From NCBI GenBank assembly GCA_034509755.1, contig CM067553.1, forward strand, positions 44,894,110 to 44,958,109: 64,000 nt of DNA. Reading direction: 5' to 3'. This DNA comes from Anisodus tanguticus (taxonomy: Eukaryota > Streptophyta > Magnoliopsida > Solanales > Solanaceae). The notes beneath the pieces were generated by a model. The model was given only the letters and a program-made list of their open reading frames with translations, did not search any database and was not told the origin of the DNA. Numbering within the stretch: the stretch's first letter is position 1; every line of letters begins with the position of its first letter. Shown here piece after piece: positions 1 to 10,499 of the stretch. The translations under genes were made by a program, and so were the position numbers.

Positions 1-635
1 TTTGACCAATTTTGAAAATAGCTTTTTCCTACCGTACTTGATACGCAAATTGTATTTGGCGAATCTTTCCAAAAATTATTGAGTGTCATTCCAAGAATTG
101 ACTAAGTCTTAATTCCTATACAAGTGAAACTCAATAGTCAAAAATCAACAATTTGTGAATTTTACCCTAATAATGACTTAAGTCTTAATCCCAGTTAGTT
201 GATATTGTCTATATATCCTCTACATTCTTTGTGTATATCTATCTCTATGGAAATGAAACTAGATCCAAAATCTTGTGGACAATTTGAGTAATGAAGTGTG
301 AAAGGTGTGTCTCTATGTGGTGCAGTACCAACCATAGGTCCTTTATTTGAATCAAGAAAGATATATATATATATATATGTGGTCCATTGATCCCCAAAAT
401 ATTGTGTTTTTGGCTTCTACAAGGCCAATTGGTTATAGCAGATGACAGGGTTGCAGCTGTGCCCTTGCAAGTGGCAATTGGCTTTGCTATCTCTTTCATT
501 AGCATAATATACAACTGGAACCGTTTTCTTATCTTAAAAAGAAAAATCTAAGACTGGAACTGTTTCATTCCATTTATTAGTGTAAAAATTTCACGGGGTG
601 TTTTATTTGGACATCACTATTTAATTTATATCTAA
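1..635. other. AT-rich intergenic spacer
   Basis: No gene is supported here. The stretch is AT-rich, with a short (TA)n run at about 361-378. The minus-strand open frame at 245-514 has no recognisable domain and low-complexity content. Confidence 0.6.
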
Positions 636-2292
636 CTAGTAAACCTACTCGTGCTTCGGGCGGTCACAAATAATGTCATTGAACTCATACTTATTGCATA
701 TGAATTTTCTCATATTATCTAAATAAATTTAAATAAGATGTATGCATATCGAAAAACAAAAATTATTTAGTAGAGTTTATATTTTAATAGCTCTTACATA
801 TTTCTGAAATATTTATTTTTATGCATGTGTAGAACAGTACTTATAGAATCACATAATACACCGATAATATTTGTTTTGTTTATATCAATGTGTTATTTTC
901 ATAATAATATTTGTATTAGATACACATCTATAATAAATTACTCTTTTAAGATTGAAAACTGTTCAATTTGCATTCTCACCCTTTTATTTTCCCTTCTTTG
1001 ATCCTAAAAAAATTCAGAATATATGTTGAATGCGATCTTAGAAAATTAATGTGGTGAGGACTAAAGAACTATGATGCACCATCGCTAAGTATATCACTAT
1101 AACCGTAATAATAAATTGTAAGGCAGAAAAAATTAATTCAAGAAACTACAAAAATATTTTGCAAGTTGATTTTCCCTCGATAAATTTATTCAACTAATTA
1201 AATAACATAAAACACCTAATAAGTTTCCAAGTCTAAATTCATAGAAAATGATAAAATATAACTCAAGAGAACAAACATTATAATTTTAGTGAACTATACA
1301 TATGAAATATAGCCATACACATTTATATAACAAAATATGTATTATGAAAAATAACACGTACTTTATGTCAAATTCCAATCAATTAAAAGTATTGGTCACT
1401 CCCGAATAATGAGCCATATATATGTTTCAAGCCGCGTCCATAGCTTAAAAATTGTAATTTTGTTCACAATATATTTCTTCCCAAATTCAAGTAGAGCTGC
1501 AAGAGAATATGTCTTTAAGATGTAAGTAGATTTGTAATACTCATTTCACCTTCGTACAGTTGCATTGTAATTACAAATAGCCTCATACAACTCGAGAAAT
1601 AAAAAATATTAACATCATATTGAAGCTATTCAGAATATTCTAAACTAAATCTCATAATATATCCACTTTTCACAACAATAAATATTCTCAAGATTTCATG
1701 TTTATATAACAAAAAGTGATACAAACACATACATCGCTACTGCAAAAAAAAAATTAATTATTGCTACACATAAAAAAAATAGATATATAGAGAGTACATT
1801 ACTTCAATGTATAAGCACCGCCTTTACTGCAATTTTTACATCTTTAGATCTCTACAATTTTTGTCTTCCGTCCATACTGCTCATGATAATACAATTATAT
1901 ATTCAAAATTCTAGTATTTAAAATAAAATCTAAGAATTTCTTCAAGTACATACAACGATTCCAAAATGTTGTAAATGACATACATATATATAGTTTAATC
2001 TAAAAAGAATAATAGTAATTCATGTGTTACGTTAACAAAACTCACAAACGTAGGATAACCTCTATTTTTCAAATCTGATTTCGCATGCTGGCTACGGATA
2101 TCTGAAAATCCATACCTGCCAACCATATAATAATATATATATAACCAAAAAATGATATGTTAATAATATACTATCTAATAAATAAGCAATTATGGGGATG
2201 GAATTTTTTTTGAAACGTCTGGTGGGAGAAGGCACGATCTAAGAAGTTAAAAGCTGAAGGTGGCTTTTCAATTCTCCATTAGTATATACAAT
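636..2292 (-). mobile_element. Helitron-like non-autonomous element (candidate)
   Basis: Read on the minus strand, the stretch ends with a short GC-rich segment (CCCGAAGCACGAG, 648-662) followed about 8 bases later by CTAG (636-639). This resembles the 3-prime terminus of plant Helitrons. The opposite end, near 2292, reads TATATACTAATGG followed by a moderately GC-rich block, which resembles Helitron 5-prime ends but lacks the canonical TC start. The interior is very AT-rich and no Rep/helicase coding is visible. Helitrons leave no target duplication, so the borders cannot be confirmed from flanks. The alternative is an unrelated AT-rich repeat. Confidence 0.35.
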
Positions 2293-2490
2293 AATTAATA
2301 ATTAATATAGTAACTTACACAAAATGAATGAATACGGTTGTTACAGAATTTAATAAAACTTAATAAATTGGGCAAAATATTATAATTCTTTAATTAAAAA
2401 ATAAGAAAAAAATAGAGAAAAATGTCAAATTTTGAGAAAATAAATAAATGTTATTCTTGGCTTTAGAAGCATGCCATGTCACATTTCCCA

Positions 2491-2535
<45 letters not shown>

Positions 2536-2912
2536 TTTTGAAATATTTTGCACATCTATCATTTCATTTGTCATTTATATGACTAAAGTTAGGCATTTCG
2601 GCCTAAAGTTCAGGCGAAAATGGTTGAACTTTAGCAGGTGCCTGAACTTCAATCCATATATGAAACGTCAGAAATTTTTGTCTTCGGATACCGCATATTT
2701 GAAGTTGTTCCGATGTAGATAAACTTATAAACTTTTTAGCACTACGAATATGGCTTAGACGGTAGTCCCAAAATTATATCTCACTTCGTACTACTTAAAA
2801 AAGTTGGAACTAAGAGAGGTTTTTGAACAAATAATACAAGCAATACAATTTCACTTCATTTAAATATTAGTACTACTATTATTCTACGTGCTAGTTAACT
2901 TCTTCGCTTAGT
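2293..2912. other. AT-rich spacer with a dinucleotide repeat
   Basis: No gene is supported. A (TA)n microsatellite of about 38 bp lies at 2494-2531. Around 2585-2720 short phrases built on AAGTT/AACTT recur, similar in style to 32170-32450, and are probably an old dispersed repeat. Confidence 0.5.
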
Positions 2913-3071
2913 ACATAGTTCTGTCAAATCATCATATTTATACATACGATTTGTGACCAAGAGAAGCTAGGCATATTCAAACCACTTCCTATAAAGTCTT
3001 TAACTTACTAGTTGAGATGGAGGTGTTAAGATAAAAAGGAGCTTAATATCCCATTCTCAATTGAGGGGGAG
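2913..3071. repeat. 159-bp direct repeat, copy 1
   Basis: This block recurs at 3415-3573, offset 502 bp, and the two copies look identical by eye. They bracket a hAT transposase fragment. The ends are not TG/CA, so this is not an obvious LTR pair. Confidence 0.85.
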
Positions 3072-3414
3072 TAGGGATGGCAACGGATAGGATCTGGACC
3101 GGATCCTACTGGATCCAGATCCAGATCCATTTCTCATACATCCGGATCCGGATCCGGATCCGTCGGGTCCATAAAAATCATATCCAAATCCGGATCCATC
3201 GGATAATAACTTCGTTTTAACTTAGCAAATACATCTTGAAAAGGCAAAGCGGTATTAAGCATCAAGTAAGTAGAATTCTAGTTTTGACAGTTTTTCAATT
3301 GCCGGATCAATTACTTCTAAACCATCTTTCACAATCAAGTTTAGAATATGAGCACTACACCTCATATGCAAAAACTCCCCACCTAACATTAGATACCTAC
3401 TTTCCAATTTCTCC
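3072..3414 (-). pseudogene. hAT transposon terminus with transposase fragment
   Basis: The + strand left edge reads TAGGGATGGCAACGGA, like hAT termini. It is followed by GGATCC-type hexamer repeats (3085-3205), a common subterminal arrangement in hAT elements. On the minus strand, 3413-3300 translates without a stop and contains HMRCSAHILNLIVKDG, a block highly typical of the central RNase H-like domain of plant hAT transposases. The rest of the transposase is absent, so this is an inactive fragment of an autonomous element. It sits exactly between two 159-bp direct repeats. Confidence 0.7.
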
Positions 3415-3573
3415 ACATAGTTCTGTCAAATCATCATATTTATACATACGATTTGTGACCAAGAGAAGCTAGGCATATTCAAACCACTTCCTATAAAGTC
3501 TTTAACTTACTAGTTGAGATGGAGGTGTTAAGATAAAAAGGAGCTTAATATCCCATTCTCAATTGAGGGGGAG
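3415..3573. repeat. 159-bp direct repeat, copy 2
   Basis: Second copy of the block at 2913-3071, apparently identical. The perfect match implies a recent duplication, or assembly duplication, around the hAT fragment. Confidence 0.85.
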
Positions 3574-4087
3574 GCTCCAAATTTAATTAGCAGTTTTGCA
3601 TTTGTTAAAAAATCATCATCAACTTAATTAATATCCAATATATCTTAATGACAAATATATCCAATATATCTTAATGACAAATATAAAATATTCCATGAGT
3701 ACTAGAAAATTGTAAGAAGAACTCAAGAATGAAATAGAAGTATTTTAAAAGGTCAAAAAAGGTGGTTTATATGAGTTTTATATAGGTGCATGTGCTCAGG
3801 TTTGTAAGATCAAAGCTGATCCTTACTTGAAATAACAAAAATTCAAATTATGAGCAATCAATTGTGTTCAACAATATTCAACAACATCCCCTTCCCCATC
3901 TACTTTCTGATGTAATAAAAAAAAGTTAAAATGAAGTGTGATGTAGATGTTGGTTTTACTACTTGGTGCTATAAAAATACTTTTTTATTTGAATTTGACT
4001 CTATAGGTAGATATCGGCGGGGCTTATGTAATGTAATTGTAGTTAAGACTGAAGTAGCACTTTTTATTTGTGAAGATCTATTGAAGT
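3574..4087. other. AT-rich spacer
   Basis: No gene is supported. A short direct duplication (TATCTTAATGACAAATAT type) lies around 3640-3685. The small open frame starting at 3931 runs into the GC-richer patch at 4088 and shows no recognisable domain. Confidence 0.5.
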
Positions 4088-4790
4088 ACCAAAGGCGAAT
4101 GGGGCTCCCAGGCCGGGACGTCTGACAGAATGCTTGGCTTCTTGCGCTGGAAGTGAGACCTGAAGGGTGAGCTTATGGCGTTTATCTTCCAGCACTAAAT
4201 AATAGGCATCATTCTGAGATGAAAGGAGGCAAGCAAATGAAGGGAGACATTACGGGCCGACTACAAGAAAAGTAAAGCTTCGTAAACTCGGTCAAGTTGC
4301 TTATAGAATGTCGATGACTACTTTCCACAACATAAGTGAAGGGGAGAGTGAAGTGAGGCTTAGTGAGATTTATAAGGCCGACCACTACATAAGCCGATGG
4401 TGGAGAAAGCTCGAAGAGCTTCCCTTCATTCAAAACTAAGCCAAGGTCTCAAGTCTCCGATTCAGCCTGCGCTTTTTCGAAGAATCCTACACCCATAGGC
4501 ATACGGCATGGTAGACCTTCCCTTTCCCAATTAGATGTTTGGATGTGAGCTATACTCCGCAAGGAGCCAAACGGGCGTATGACTTTGCCATTTGACCTCT
4601 TTTCCGTGTGACTAGGAATGCTCAGTGACAACCTCTCAATTGTCATTGTCTGGCCTCTCTTGCTACTGCGGTAGCACCTAGTGTGGTCAGCACCAATCGT
4701 GTTCGGGCAATGAAGCTTACACTCATTCACATTGGTTACGTTCATCCTGCTATGCCTTGGACCTTTTGCTCTTCTCGTAAAAAGTGGCTT
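4088..4790. other. GC-richer patch, possibly organellar DNA insertion (NUMT)
   Basis: Base composition jumps to roughly half G+C, against about 30 percent on both sides, with sharp edges near 4088 and 4790. The patch carries two minus-strand open frames (4209-4433 and 4449-4745) with no low-complexity bias and no recognised domain. Complex, repeat-free sequence of this composition in an AT-rich plant spacer is typical of transferred mitochondrial intergenic or intronic DNA. I recognise no mitochondrial gene in it. The alternative is a fragment of an unrelated transposon or gene. Confidence 0.4.
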
Positions 4791-5260
4791 GAACCAAACA
4801 AATAAAATAACACATGCACATCCTCTGCGGCTCTGCTTGTTCAGGGGGTAGCGTACAATTATGAAAGGTTCTCAAATTTCCTGACGGTTTTTATTTTAAG
4901 TAATTGTTCACCACTGGACCTCGACAATACAATTCCATATAGTTTTCATTATAGATAAATCTTTTTCATTCTTCCTAGGGATTTTTTGGCTAATCTACTC
5001 CTATGTTACAAACCGTTAAATTTGAACTAAACTTTGTCGTTGTTCTTTCTTTCATGACTAACAAAAAGCACATCGACAATGTGCATTTTATTTTAAGTAA
5101 TTGTTCACCATTGGATCTCGACAATACAAATTCATATAGTTAGTTGGTTACCTAAACTTTCACCTTATCGTGAACGTTTGATTTTCCGCCTTGTAATTCC
5201 CGACCCCCAATTTTTTTTTTAAAAGAAGATAATATCTTACAGCAGGCCTTATGCCAATAT
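4791..5260. other. Upstream region of the cp29-like gene
   Basis: No coding signal. A phrase around 4898-4945 (TTTTATTTTAAGTAATTGTT and the following bases) recurs around 5088-5135, so part of this region is an imperfect direct duplication about 190 bp apart. The 5-prime regulatory DNA of the downstream gene probably lies here. Confidence 0.5.
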
Positions 5261-5290
5261 GGCCCATGGGCCTTATCCTTATAAAAAACC
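5261..5290 (+). promoter_or_regulatory. Putative promoter core: palindromic site II pair and TATA-like box
   Basis: The perfect palindrome GGCCCATGGGCC (5261-5272) contains the TGGGCC element in both orientations. In plants this is the TCP-bound site II element, common in promoters of nuclear genes for organelle and ribosomal proteins. TATAAAAAA follows at about 5280-5288. A second candidate TATATA lies at 5386-5391, nearer the ATG at 5478. Which one sets the transcription start cannot be told from sequence. Confidence 0.4.
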
Positions 5291-5477
5291 CAAAACAAAA
5301 AATATCCATTATTATGGACCCAAAATATCTTTAAAACATCACACTCCTGACTCCTCTACTCAATAAATATCCCCATAGTACACATTATATATCCCATAGG
5401 CCATATCTAATAAGTCTATCTTCACATTCTTTGCTCCAAAAAAACCTATCTTCAAGAATTCCTCAACCCCTTCTCCA

Positions 5478-8400
5478 ATGGCTTCTTCATCTTCTTCCCT
5501 TCATTTCCTTTCACTTACACCCCAAACACTCCCTAAACCCACTTCCCAAACAACCTCAATTTCCTTCTTTTCACTTCCACCATCTTCCCTAAACCTTTCT
5601 TTATCATCCTCATCATCAACCCCTGCTGCAAGAACCTTCGAATCTTGTATTTCGTCGCGATTCCTTCGTAACGTTACCCTTTCGGATTTTGATCAAATTG
5701 AGGAAGAAGTTGAGGGTTTAGGTGGTGATGAGAGTGATGAGGGTTTGAGTGATGATGGTGTTCGTGGTGCTCCTTCATATGAAAGAAATGACAGTCCTGA
5801 CCTTAAGATTTTTGTGGGTAATTTGCCATTTAGTGTTGATAGTGCTGCACTTGCTGGACTTTTTGAGCAAGCTGGTGATGTTGAAATGGTTGAGGTAATT
5901 AAAAGATTTAATCTTTTTTGTGGGGTTTGTTTGTTTTGCTAATTTGAGGTTTTGTTCGGCTACTTTGAGTTTTAAACCTAAAAGTAGTAAATTTGAAGTG
6001 CTCAAGCAATAAAGATTTTTTTTTGTGGGGTTTTAGTTGTTTAGATGATTTGAGGTTTGTCTGGCTATTTTGAGTAAGTGCCCTTGTGAATTTTGAACCT
6101 AAAAGTAGTATATTTGAAGTGCTCAAGCAACAACAACACCATACCGAATGTAATTCCACAAAGTGGGGTCTGAGGAGAGTAGAGTAGAGTATACGCAGAC
6201 CTTACCCTTACATGGTGAAGATAGAGAGGTTGTTTCTATAGACCCTCGGCAAGTGCACAAGCAATAAAAAGATTTAATCTTTTTGTGGGTTTTAGTTGTT
6301 TAGGTAATTTAAAGTTTTGTTTGGCTATGTTATAAGTAACTGCCCTTGTGAATCTTGAACCTAAAAGTAGTAAATTTGAAGTGCTCAAGCAACAACAACA
6401 ACATACCCAGTGTAATCCCATAAAATGGGGTCTGGGGAGGGAAGGACGCAGGCAGACCTTACCTCCTCTACCTTTGTGGGGAGTAGAGAAACCGACCTTA
6501 CCTCCTCTACCTTTGTGGGGGTAGAGAGGCGGTTTTCGATAGACCCTCGGCAAGTGTTCAAGCAATAAAAGATTTAATCTTTTTTTTTTTTTTTTGGAGA
6601 GTATACGTAGACCTTACCCACCCTTACCTTCTAAAGATAGAGATGATGTTTCCGATAGATCCTCGGCAAGTATTCAAGCAATAAAAAGATTTCATCTTTT
6701 TTGTGGGTTTTAGTTGTTTAGGTAATTTAAAGTTTTGTTTGGCTATGTTGTAAGTAACTGCCCTTGTGAATTTTGAACCTAAAAGTAGTAAATTTGAAGT
6801 GCTCAAGCAGCAACAACAACATACCCAGTGTAATCCCACAAAGTGGGGTCTGGAGATGATAGGATAGGATGTAGGCAGACCTTACCTCTATCTTTGTGGA
6901 AGTAGAGAGACGGTTTCTGATAGACCCTCGGCAAGTGTTCAAGCAATAAAAGATTTAATCTTTTTTTTTTTGGATTTTAGTTGTTTAGATAATTTGAGGG
7001 TTTGTTTGGCTATTTTGAGCAAGTGTCCGTGTGAAATTTGAATTTTTAAGGTCTGTGCAAACCTATTTAAGTCGTAAAATTGAAGTGCTCAAGCAATAAA
7101 AGATTTAATCTTTTTTGTGGGTTTTGTTTGTTAAGATGATTTGAGGGTTTGTTTGGCTATTTTGAGTAAGTGCCCTTGTGAATTTCGAGTGTTTAAGGTC
7201 AGTGCAAACCTAAAAGTAGTGTACTTGAAGTGGCTATCTCTGACAGTTTAATCTGTTAGATAAGATGTCCATACAATTCAACATGTTAATAGAGCCTCCC
7301 GCCTGTAGTTTGTGACAACAAATGATTAATGTTCGTATTTTGTAACAACAAATGATTAATCTTCGTATTTTGTAACAACAAATGATTAATCTTCGTATTT
7401 TGTAACAACAAATGATTAATCTTTTTAAGTGGACTTCTTTGTTCAGATGATTTGAAGTTTTGTTTGGCTATGTTTAAGTAACTACCCTTGTGAATTTTGA
7501 ATCTTTGAGGTTGGTACAAACCTAAAAGTAGTAAAATTGAAGTGGCTATCTAGATAAGATGTTCACACAATTCAACTTGTTATGGTAGAAGACCTATAGT
7601 ATTAGCATTATTCCATAGGTGTGTATTACCCATTTATTCTATATCTGGATATTTTGCTGTCATATTTTTGTTGATTTGCAATCTTGCATTGACTACATTA
7701 TTTTTTAGCCGAGTTTCTATCGGAAACAACGTCTTCTCCCCACAAAGGTAGAGGTAAGATCTGCGTACATCCTACCCTCTCCAGACCCACTCCGTGGGAT
7801 TACACTGGGTATGTGTTGTTGTTGTTTGTATGGTAGAAGACCTGTACATGAGAGGTCATGTGGCATACCTAAGAGTAATAAGTGTCTTATCCTAACAACT
7901 TAAACTTTTAGGTGAGGTTGTTTTCACAATTCAACAAGGTTCTTACTGGATAATTTTATTTATGACTAGGGAAAAATGAAATGGCCTTAAGGTGTTATAT
8001 AGAAGGAAATTGTTTTGGCTTCTTAATGTTTCGGTGTGTACTGTTAGGGTGTTAAGGATTTGATGGGAGGCTAATGGACTTGTTAAGTTGAAACTTTGCT
8101 TGACAATGTTTGAATAACCAACCATGTTGAGCATTTAAGGTTCTCTTGATAATTTTATTGTGTGACTAGCAAAAATGGCCGTTGTTTTCAAGAATTCGAT
8201 GAGAGGTTTAAATGGACTTACTGGAGCTGCTAACTTTTGCAGGTTATCTATGACAAGCTTACAGGAAGAAGCAGAGGATTTGGCTTTGTGACAATGTCCT
8301 CAAAAGAGGAAGTTGAAGCTGCCTGTCAACAAATTAACGGATATGTAAAGTCTTTTCCTTTGTTGTCTTTCTTGGTTATATTATGCTCTAATGTGCATGT

Positions 8401-10086
8401 CCAAATATTCCCAGAAGTCCTGAATTCCCATGGCCTTGGTTATCTTAAATTGTTTTCGGAATTTAACTGATGTGTTCAGTTTACAATTTTTAAAATGATT
8501 TAACGAAGACCAGTACTTCCTTTTAATATTACTCCCTCCATCCCAGTTTACGCGAAGGTGTTTGACTAGACACGGAGTTTAAGAATGAAATGAAGACTTT
8601 TGACACTTGTGGTCCAAAATAAGCCAAGATATTTGTTTTGTGGCTAGAAATCATCTAATCATCTAAATAAGGGTATAATGGAAAGTTTAAAGTTAAATTG
8701 TTACTAAATATAGAAAGGTATTGTTCTTCTTGGGACTGACCAAAAAGAAAAGAGTGTCACATAAATTGGGACCGGAGGATAACATTTGGACAAAGTGTCA
8801 TACTGCAGACTTCTATATTAATTTGTTGATGAAATGTTTCTCTAAACAAAACAAAAAGAAAAACAATTTGCTGATGAAATGATTTTCAGCTCTCGTTCTC
8901 AACCATCATTTGTGGAACCTGAAACTTCTTATTTTTAGTGATCCTTTCTTTATTCAAAAGTTCATTTGCTGAAGTTCGTCGCAAGTGTTTTGATTCTTTT
9001 GGCAGGAAATTGATGGGAGGGCATTGAGGGTGAACTCTGGGCCACCACCAGCCAAAAGAGAGGGGTCTTTCAGGGATAATTCTTTCAGAGACAATTCCTC
9101 TTTCCGAGGAGGCAGGGGTGGGGGGAGCATGGACAGCTCCAATAGAGTGTATGTAGGAAACCTTGCATGGGGTGTTGACCAACTAGCACTCGAGACCTTG
9201 TTCAGTGAGCAAGGAAAGGTCGTGGATGCCAAAGTAGTGTGTGATAGAGATAGTGGTAGATCAAGAGGCTTTGGATTTGTAACATACAGTTCAGCTGAGG
9301 AGGTCAACAATGCAATTGAAAGCTTGGACGGTGTTGTAAGTATTTTCTTACTCAGCTAAACTATTTATCTTACTTTTTGTTCTGTATGCGCATGTGCTGT
9401 TGCACATTGATCACATTCTCCATTCAGACTGATTTTGTATACCGGTTTAACTTTCACATACATAGATAGTATGAGGTATCGGTCATTCTACTTAAACGAT
9501 TAGGTATTTGCATAGTTTAGAGTTTTGGATCAGTTTTACCCGCCATATATGTCTTCTAAATGGTATGTAGATATGCATGATTTTATAGTTATCAAGCTTG
9601 GGTTTCAATTCGTAGATATTTTTTGATAACCGTGGTATCTGGGCTAGCTTGCATGCACTTGGACTAAATCCACGGGATGCCTGCCACGTCCCACCAACAA
9701 CAGGTACCAAGTAATTTTGTTTACCAAGGCTAGGACGGATAGAAAGAAATCACCTAGTGTTTTTGTTTCTGTTGGAATTTGAACCTAACATCTCATGGTT
9801 CGATCCCACTTCATTGTCAGTTCCTAGATCTTTTCCCTTAGACTTGTGTCTTCAAAAAGTAGACCCTTGATATACCATCAAACTTATTTGGTATAACGCA
9901 TCGCTCGTGAATCAGTTTCACATTCTTTTCTTTAAACTTCTATTTGATTTCTTATAATATTGCTACTTCTTTATTGATCGTTCTTTTGATTGCTTTTCGA
10001 TGTTAAACTTTGTGGTGTAGGACCTAAATGGAAGGGCCATCCGTGTTAGCCCTGCTGAAGCTCGCCCACCCAGACGTCAATTCTGA
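5478..10086 (+). CDS. CP29: Chloroplast ribonucleoprotein, cp29 type (two RRM domains)
   Basis: The coding exons are 5478-5894, 8243-8344, 9006-9335 and 10021-10086. All junctions are GT/AG and all are phase 0, giving 304 aa. Residues 1 to about 60 are Ser/Thr/Pro-rich and poor in acids, as in a chloroplast transit peptide. Residues 70-95 are acidic. RRM1 has RNP2 KIFVGNLPF (110-118) and RNP1 SRGFGFVT (149-156). A Gly/Arg/Ser linker (about 184-218) leads to RRM2, with RVYVGNLAW (220-228) and SRGFGFVT (259-266). The tail ends PPRRQF. This layout is that of the plant cp29/cp31 family, which binds chloroplast transcripts and supports their stability, processing and editing. The Gly-rich linker favours cp29 over cp31. 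Introns of 2348, 661 and 685 bp carry SINEs and a Stowaway MITE. The reading frame looks intact. Confidence 0.93.
6127..6250 (-). mobile_element. TTG-tailed SINE copy 1
   Basis: On the minus strand the copy runs from GCCGAGGGTCTAT to a (TTG)n tail, seen on + as CAACAACAAC. It contains blocks like GGTAAGGTCTGCGTA and GGGGTCT typical of the Solanaceae TTG-tailed SINE family (TS-like). The tRNA-like head is missing. Located in intron 1. Confidence 0.65.
6389..6551 (-). mobile_element. TTG-tailed SINE copy 2
   Basis: Same family and orientation as the copy at 6127-6250. An internal block (CCTTACCTCCTCTACCTTTG) is duplicated, so the copy is longer than its neighbours. Confidence 0.65.
6596..6668 (-). 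mobile_element. TTG-tailed SINE, partial copy
   Basis: Only the half nearest the CCGAGGATC end is present. The TTG tail and adjoining half are missing. A poly-T run precedes it on +. Confidence 0.5.
6808..6932 (-). mobile_element. TTG-tailed SINE copy 4
   Basis: Same family and orientation as the copies at 6127 and 6389, flanked by the same duplicated intron phrases on both sides. Confidence 0.65.
7311..7422. repeat. 30-bp tandem repeat, about 4 units
   Basis: The unit TGTAACAACAAATGATTAAT plus CTTCGTATTT repeats with a 30-bp period in intron 1. The first unit differs slightly and the last is truncated. Confidence 0.85.
7707..7827 (+). mobile_element. TTG-tailed SINE, + orientation
   Basis: Same family as the minus-strand copies upstream but inserted the other way round. 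It runs from GCCGAGTTTCTATCGG to GGGATTACACTGGGTATG and a GTTGTTGTTG tail. It is not flanked by the duplicated intron phrases, so it looks like an independent insertion. Confidence 0.65.
8532..8779. mobile_element. Stowaway-type MITE in intron 2
   Basis: The left end is CTCCCTCCATCCCAGTTTA and the right end, read in reverse complement, is TCCTCCGGTCCCAATTTA. Both are Tc1/mariner Stowaway termini. TA dinucleotides at 8530-8531 and 8780-8781 are the target duplication. Length is 248 bp and it has no coding capacity. Confidence 0.85.
9618..9840 (-). mobile_element. tRNA-derived SINE in intron 3
   Basis: On the minus strand a Pol III B-box-like GGTTCAAATTCC (about 9775) is followed by a body with GGTACCTGTTG and ACCACGGTTATC, then a short A tail (seen on + as TTTTTTGATAAC near 9619). 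This matches the layout of Solanaceae tRNA-derived SINEs. The A-box half at the far end is degraded. Confidence 0.6.
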
Positions 10087-10128
10087 AGTTTGTAACCAAA
10101 CATCTTTTTGACCGAGAAAAGGCTCGAG

Positions 10129-10310
10129 GTAAACAACTCGTATGTTTTTTTTTTTTTTTTTGGGCTGTTCCGTGAAAATTCACATCTTGAAATGCATCAA
10201 TATCTATACCTAAAATGTTCATTACTTGGTGGTCTTTGTTATTTTTAAGTTTCAGAAATCGAACCAAAATATATGTTTCTGCTTATAAGAATGTATAATT
10301 TACATGACAG
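10129..10310 (+). other. Probable 3-prime UTR intron of the cp29-like gene
   Basis: Downstream of the stop, GAG|GTAAAC (10129) and a T-rich tract leading to ACATGACAG|GATCC (10310) form a plausible GT/AG intron of 182 bp. The junction lies 42 nt after the stop, under the roughly 50-nt limit usually needed to trigger decay. The 3-prime UTR would then continue to about 10500. Inferred from splice signals only. Confidence 0.45.
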
Positions 10311-10499
10311 GATCCAGGAGATGACGATAGTTGCAGAAATGATGAGTTAGTAACTCTGCAAACATCTATCCAAAACTTGCGTGGACGAGTTACCTCTGCT
10401 TCTGGACTAACTAGAGCTCTCCAGTAAATTAGCTTTCGTAATGTGTATGTTCTGAAATTGCCTCGGGAAAATTCTGATCTTGTAATATGCTATATCCAT

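Larger units (their letters stand above)
5898..7560. repeat. Serially duplicated intron 1 segments
   Basis: Phrases such as AAAAGATTTAATCTTTTTTG, GTTTGGCTATTTTGAG, CCCTTGTGAATTTTGAA and CCTAAAAGTAGTAAATTTGA recur in the same order at about 5898, 6010, 6263, 6684, 6949, 7098 and 7424. The first unit begins only four bases after the exon 1 donor site. Several units end in a minus-oriented SINE copy, so unit plus SINE appears to have been copied together. Copies differ by substitutions and indels, so they are not assembly clones. Confidence 0.8.

Noticed and set aside
2913..3573. Reading the 159-bp repeats as LTRs of a very small retroelement
   Set aside because: The ends are not TG/CA, there is no primer site or polypurine tract between them, and the interior is a hAT fragment.
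7311..7422. Possible CRISPR-like array of regular repeats
   Set aside because: The units abut with no spacers and the organism is a plant; this is a plain 30-bp tandem repeat.
5775..7519. Several minus-strand open frames of 70-110 codons in intron 1 sharing strings like LSTSNLLLLGSKFT
   Set aside because: They are translations of the duplicated intron segments and SINE copies, hence their mutual similarity. They have no independent coding evidence.
10046..10267. Minus-strand frame overlapping exon 4 of the cp29-like gene
   Set aside because: Low-complexity Lys run from the poly-T tract at 10146-10160; a shadow of the UTR and intron.
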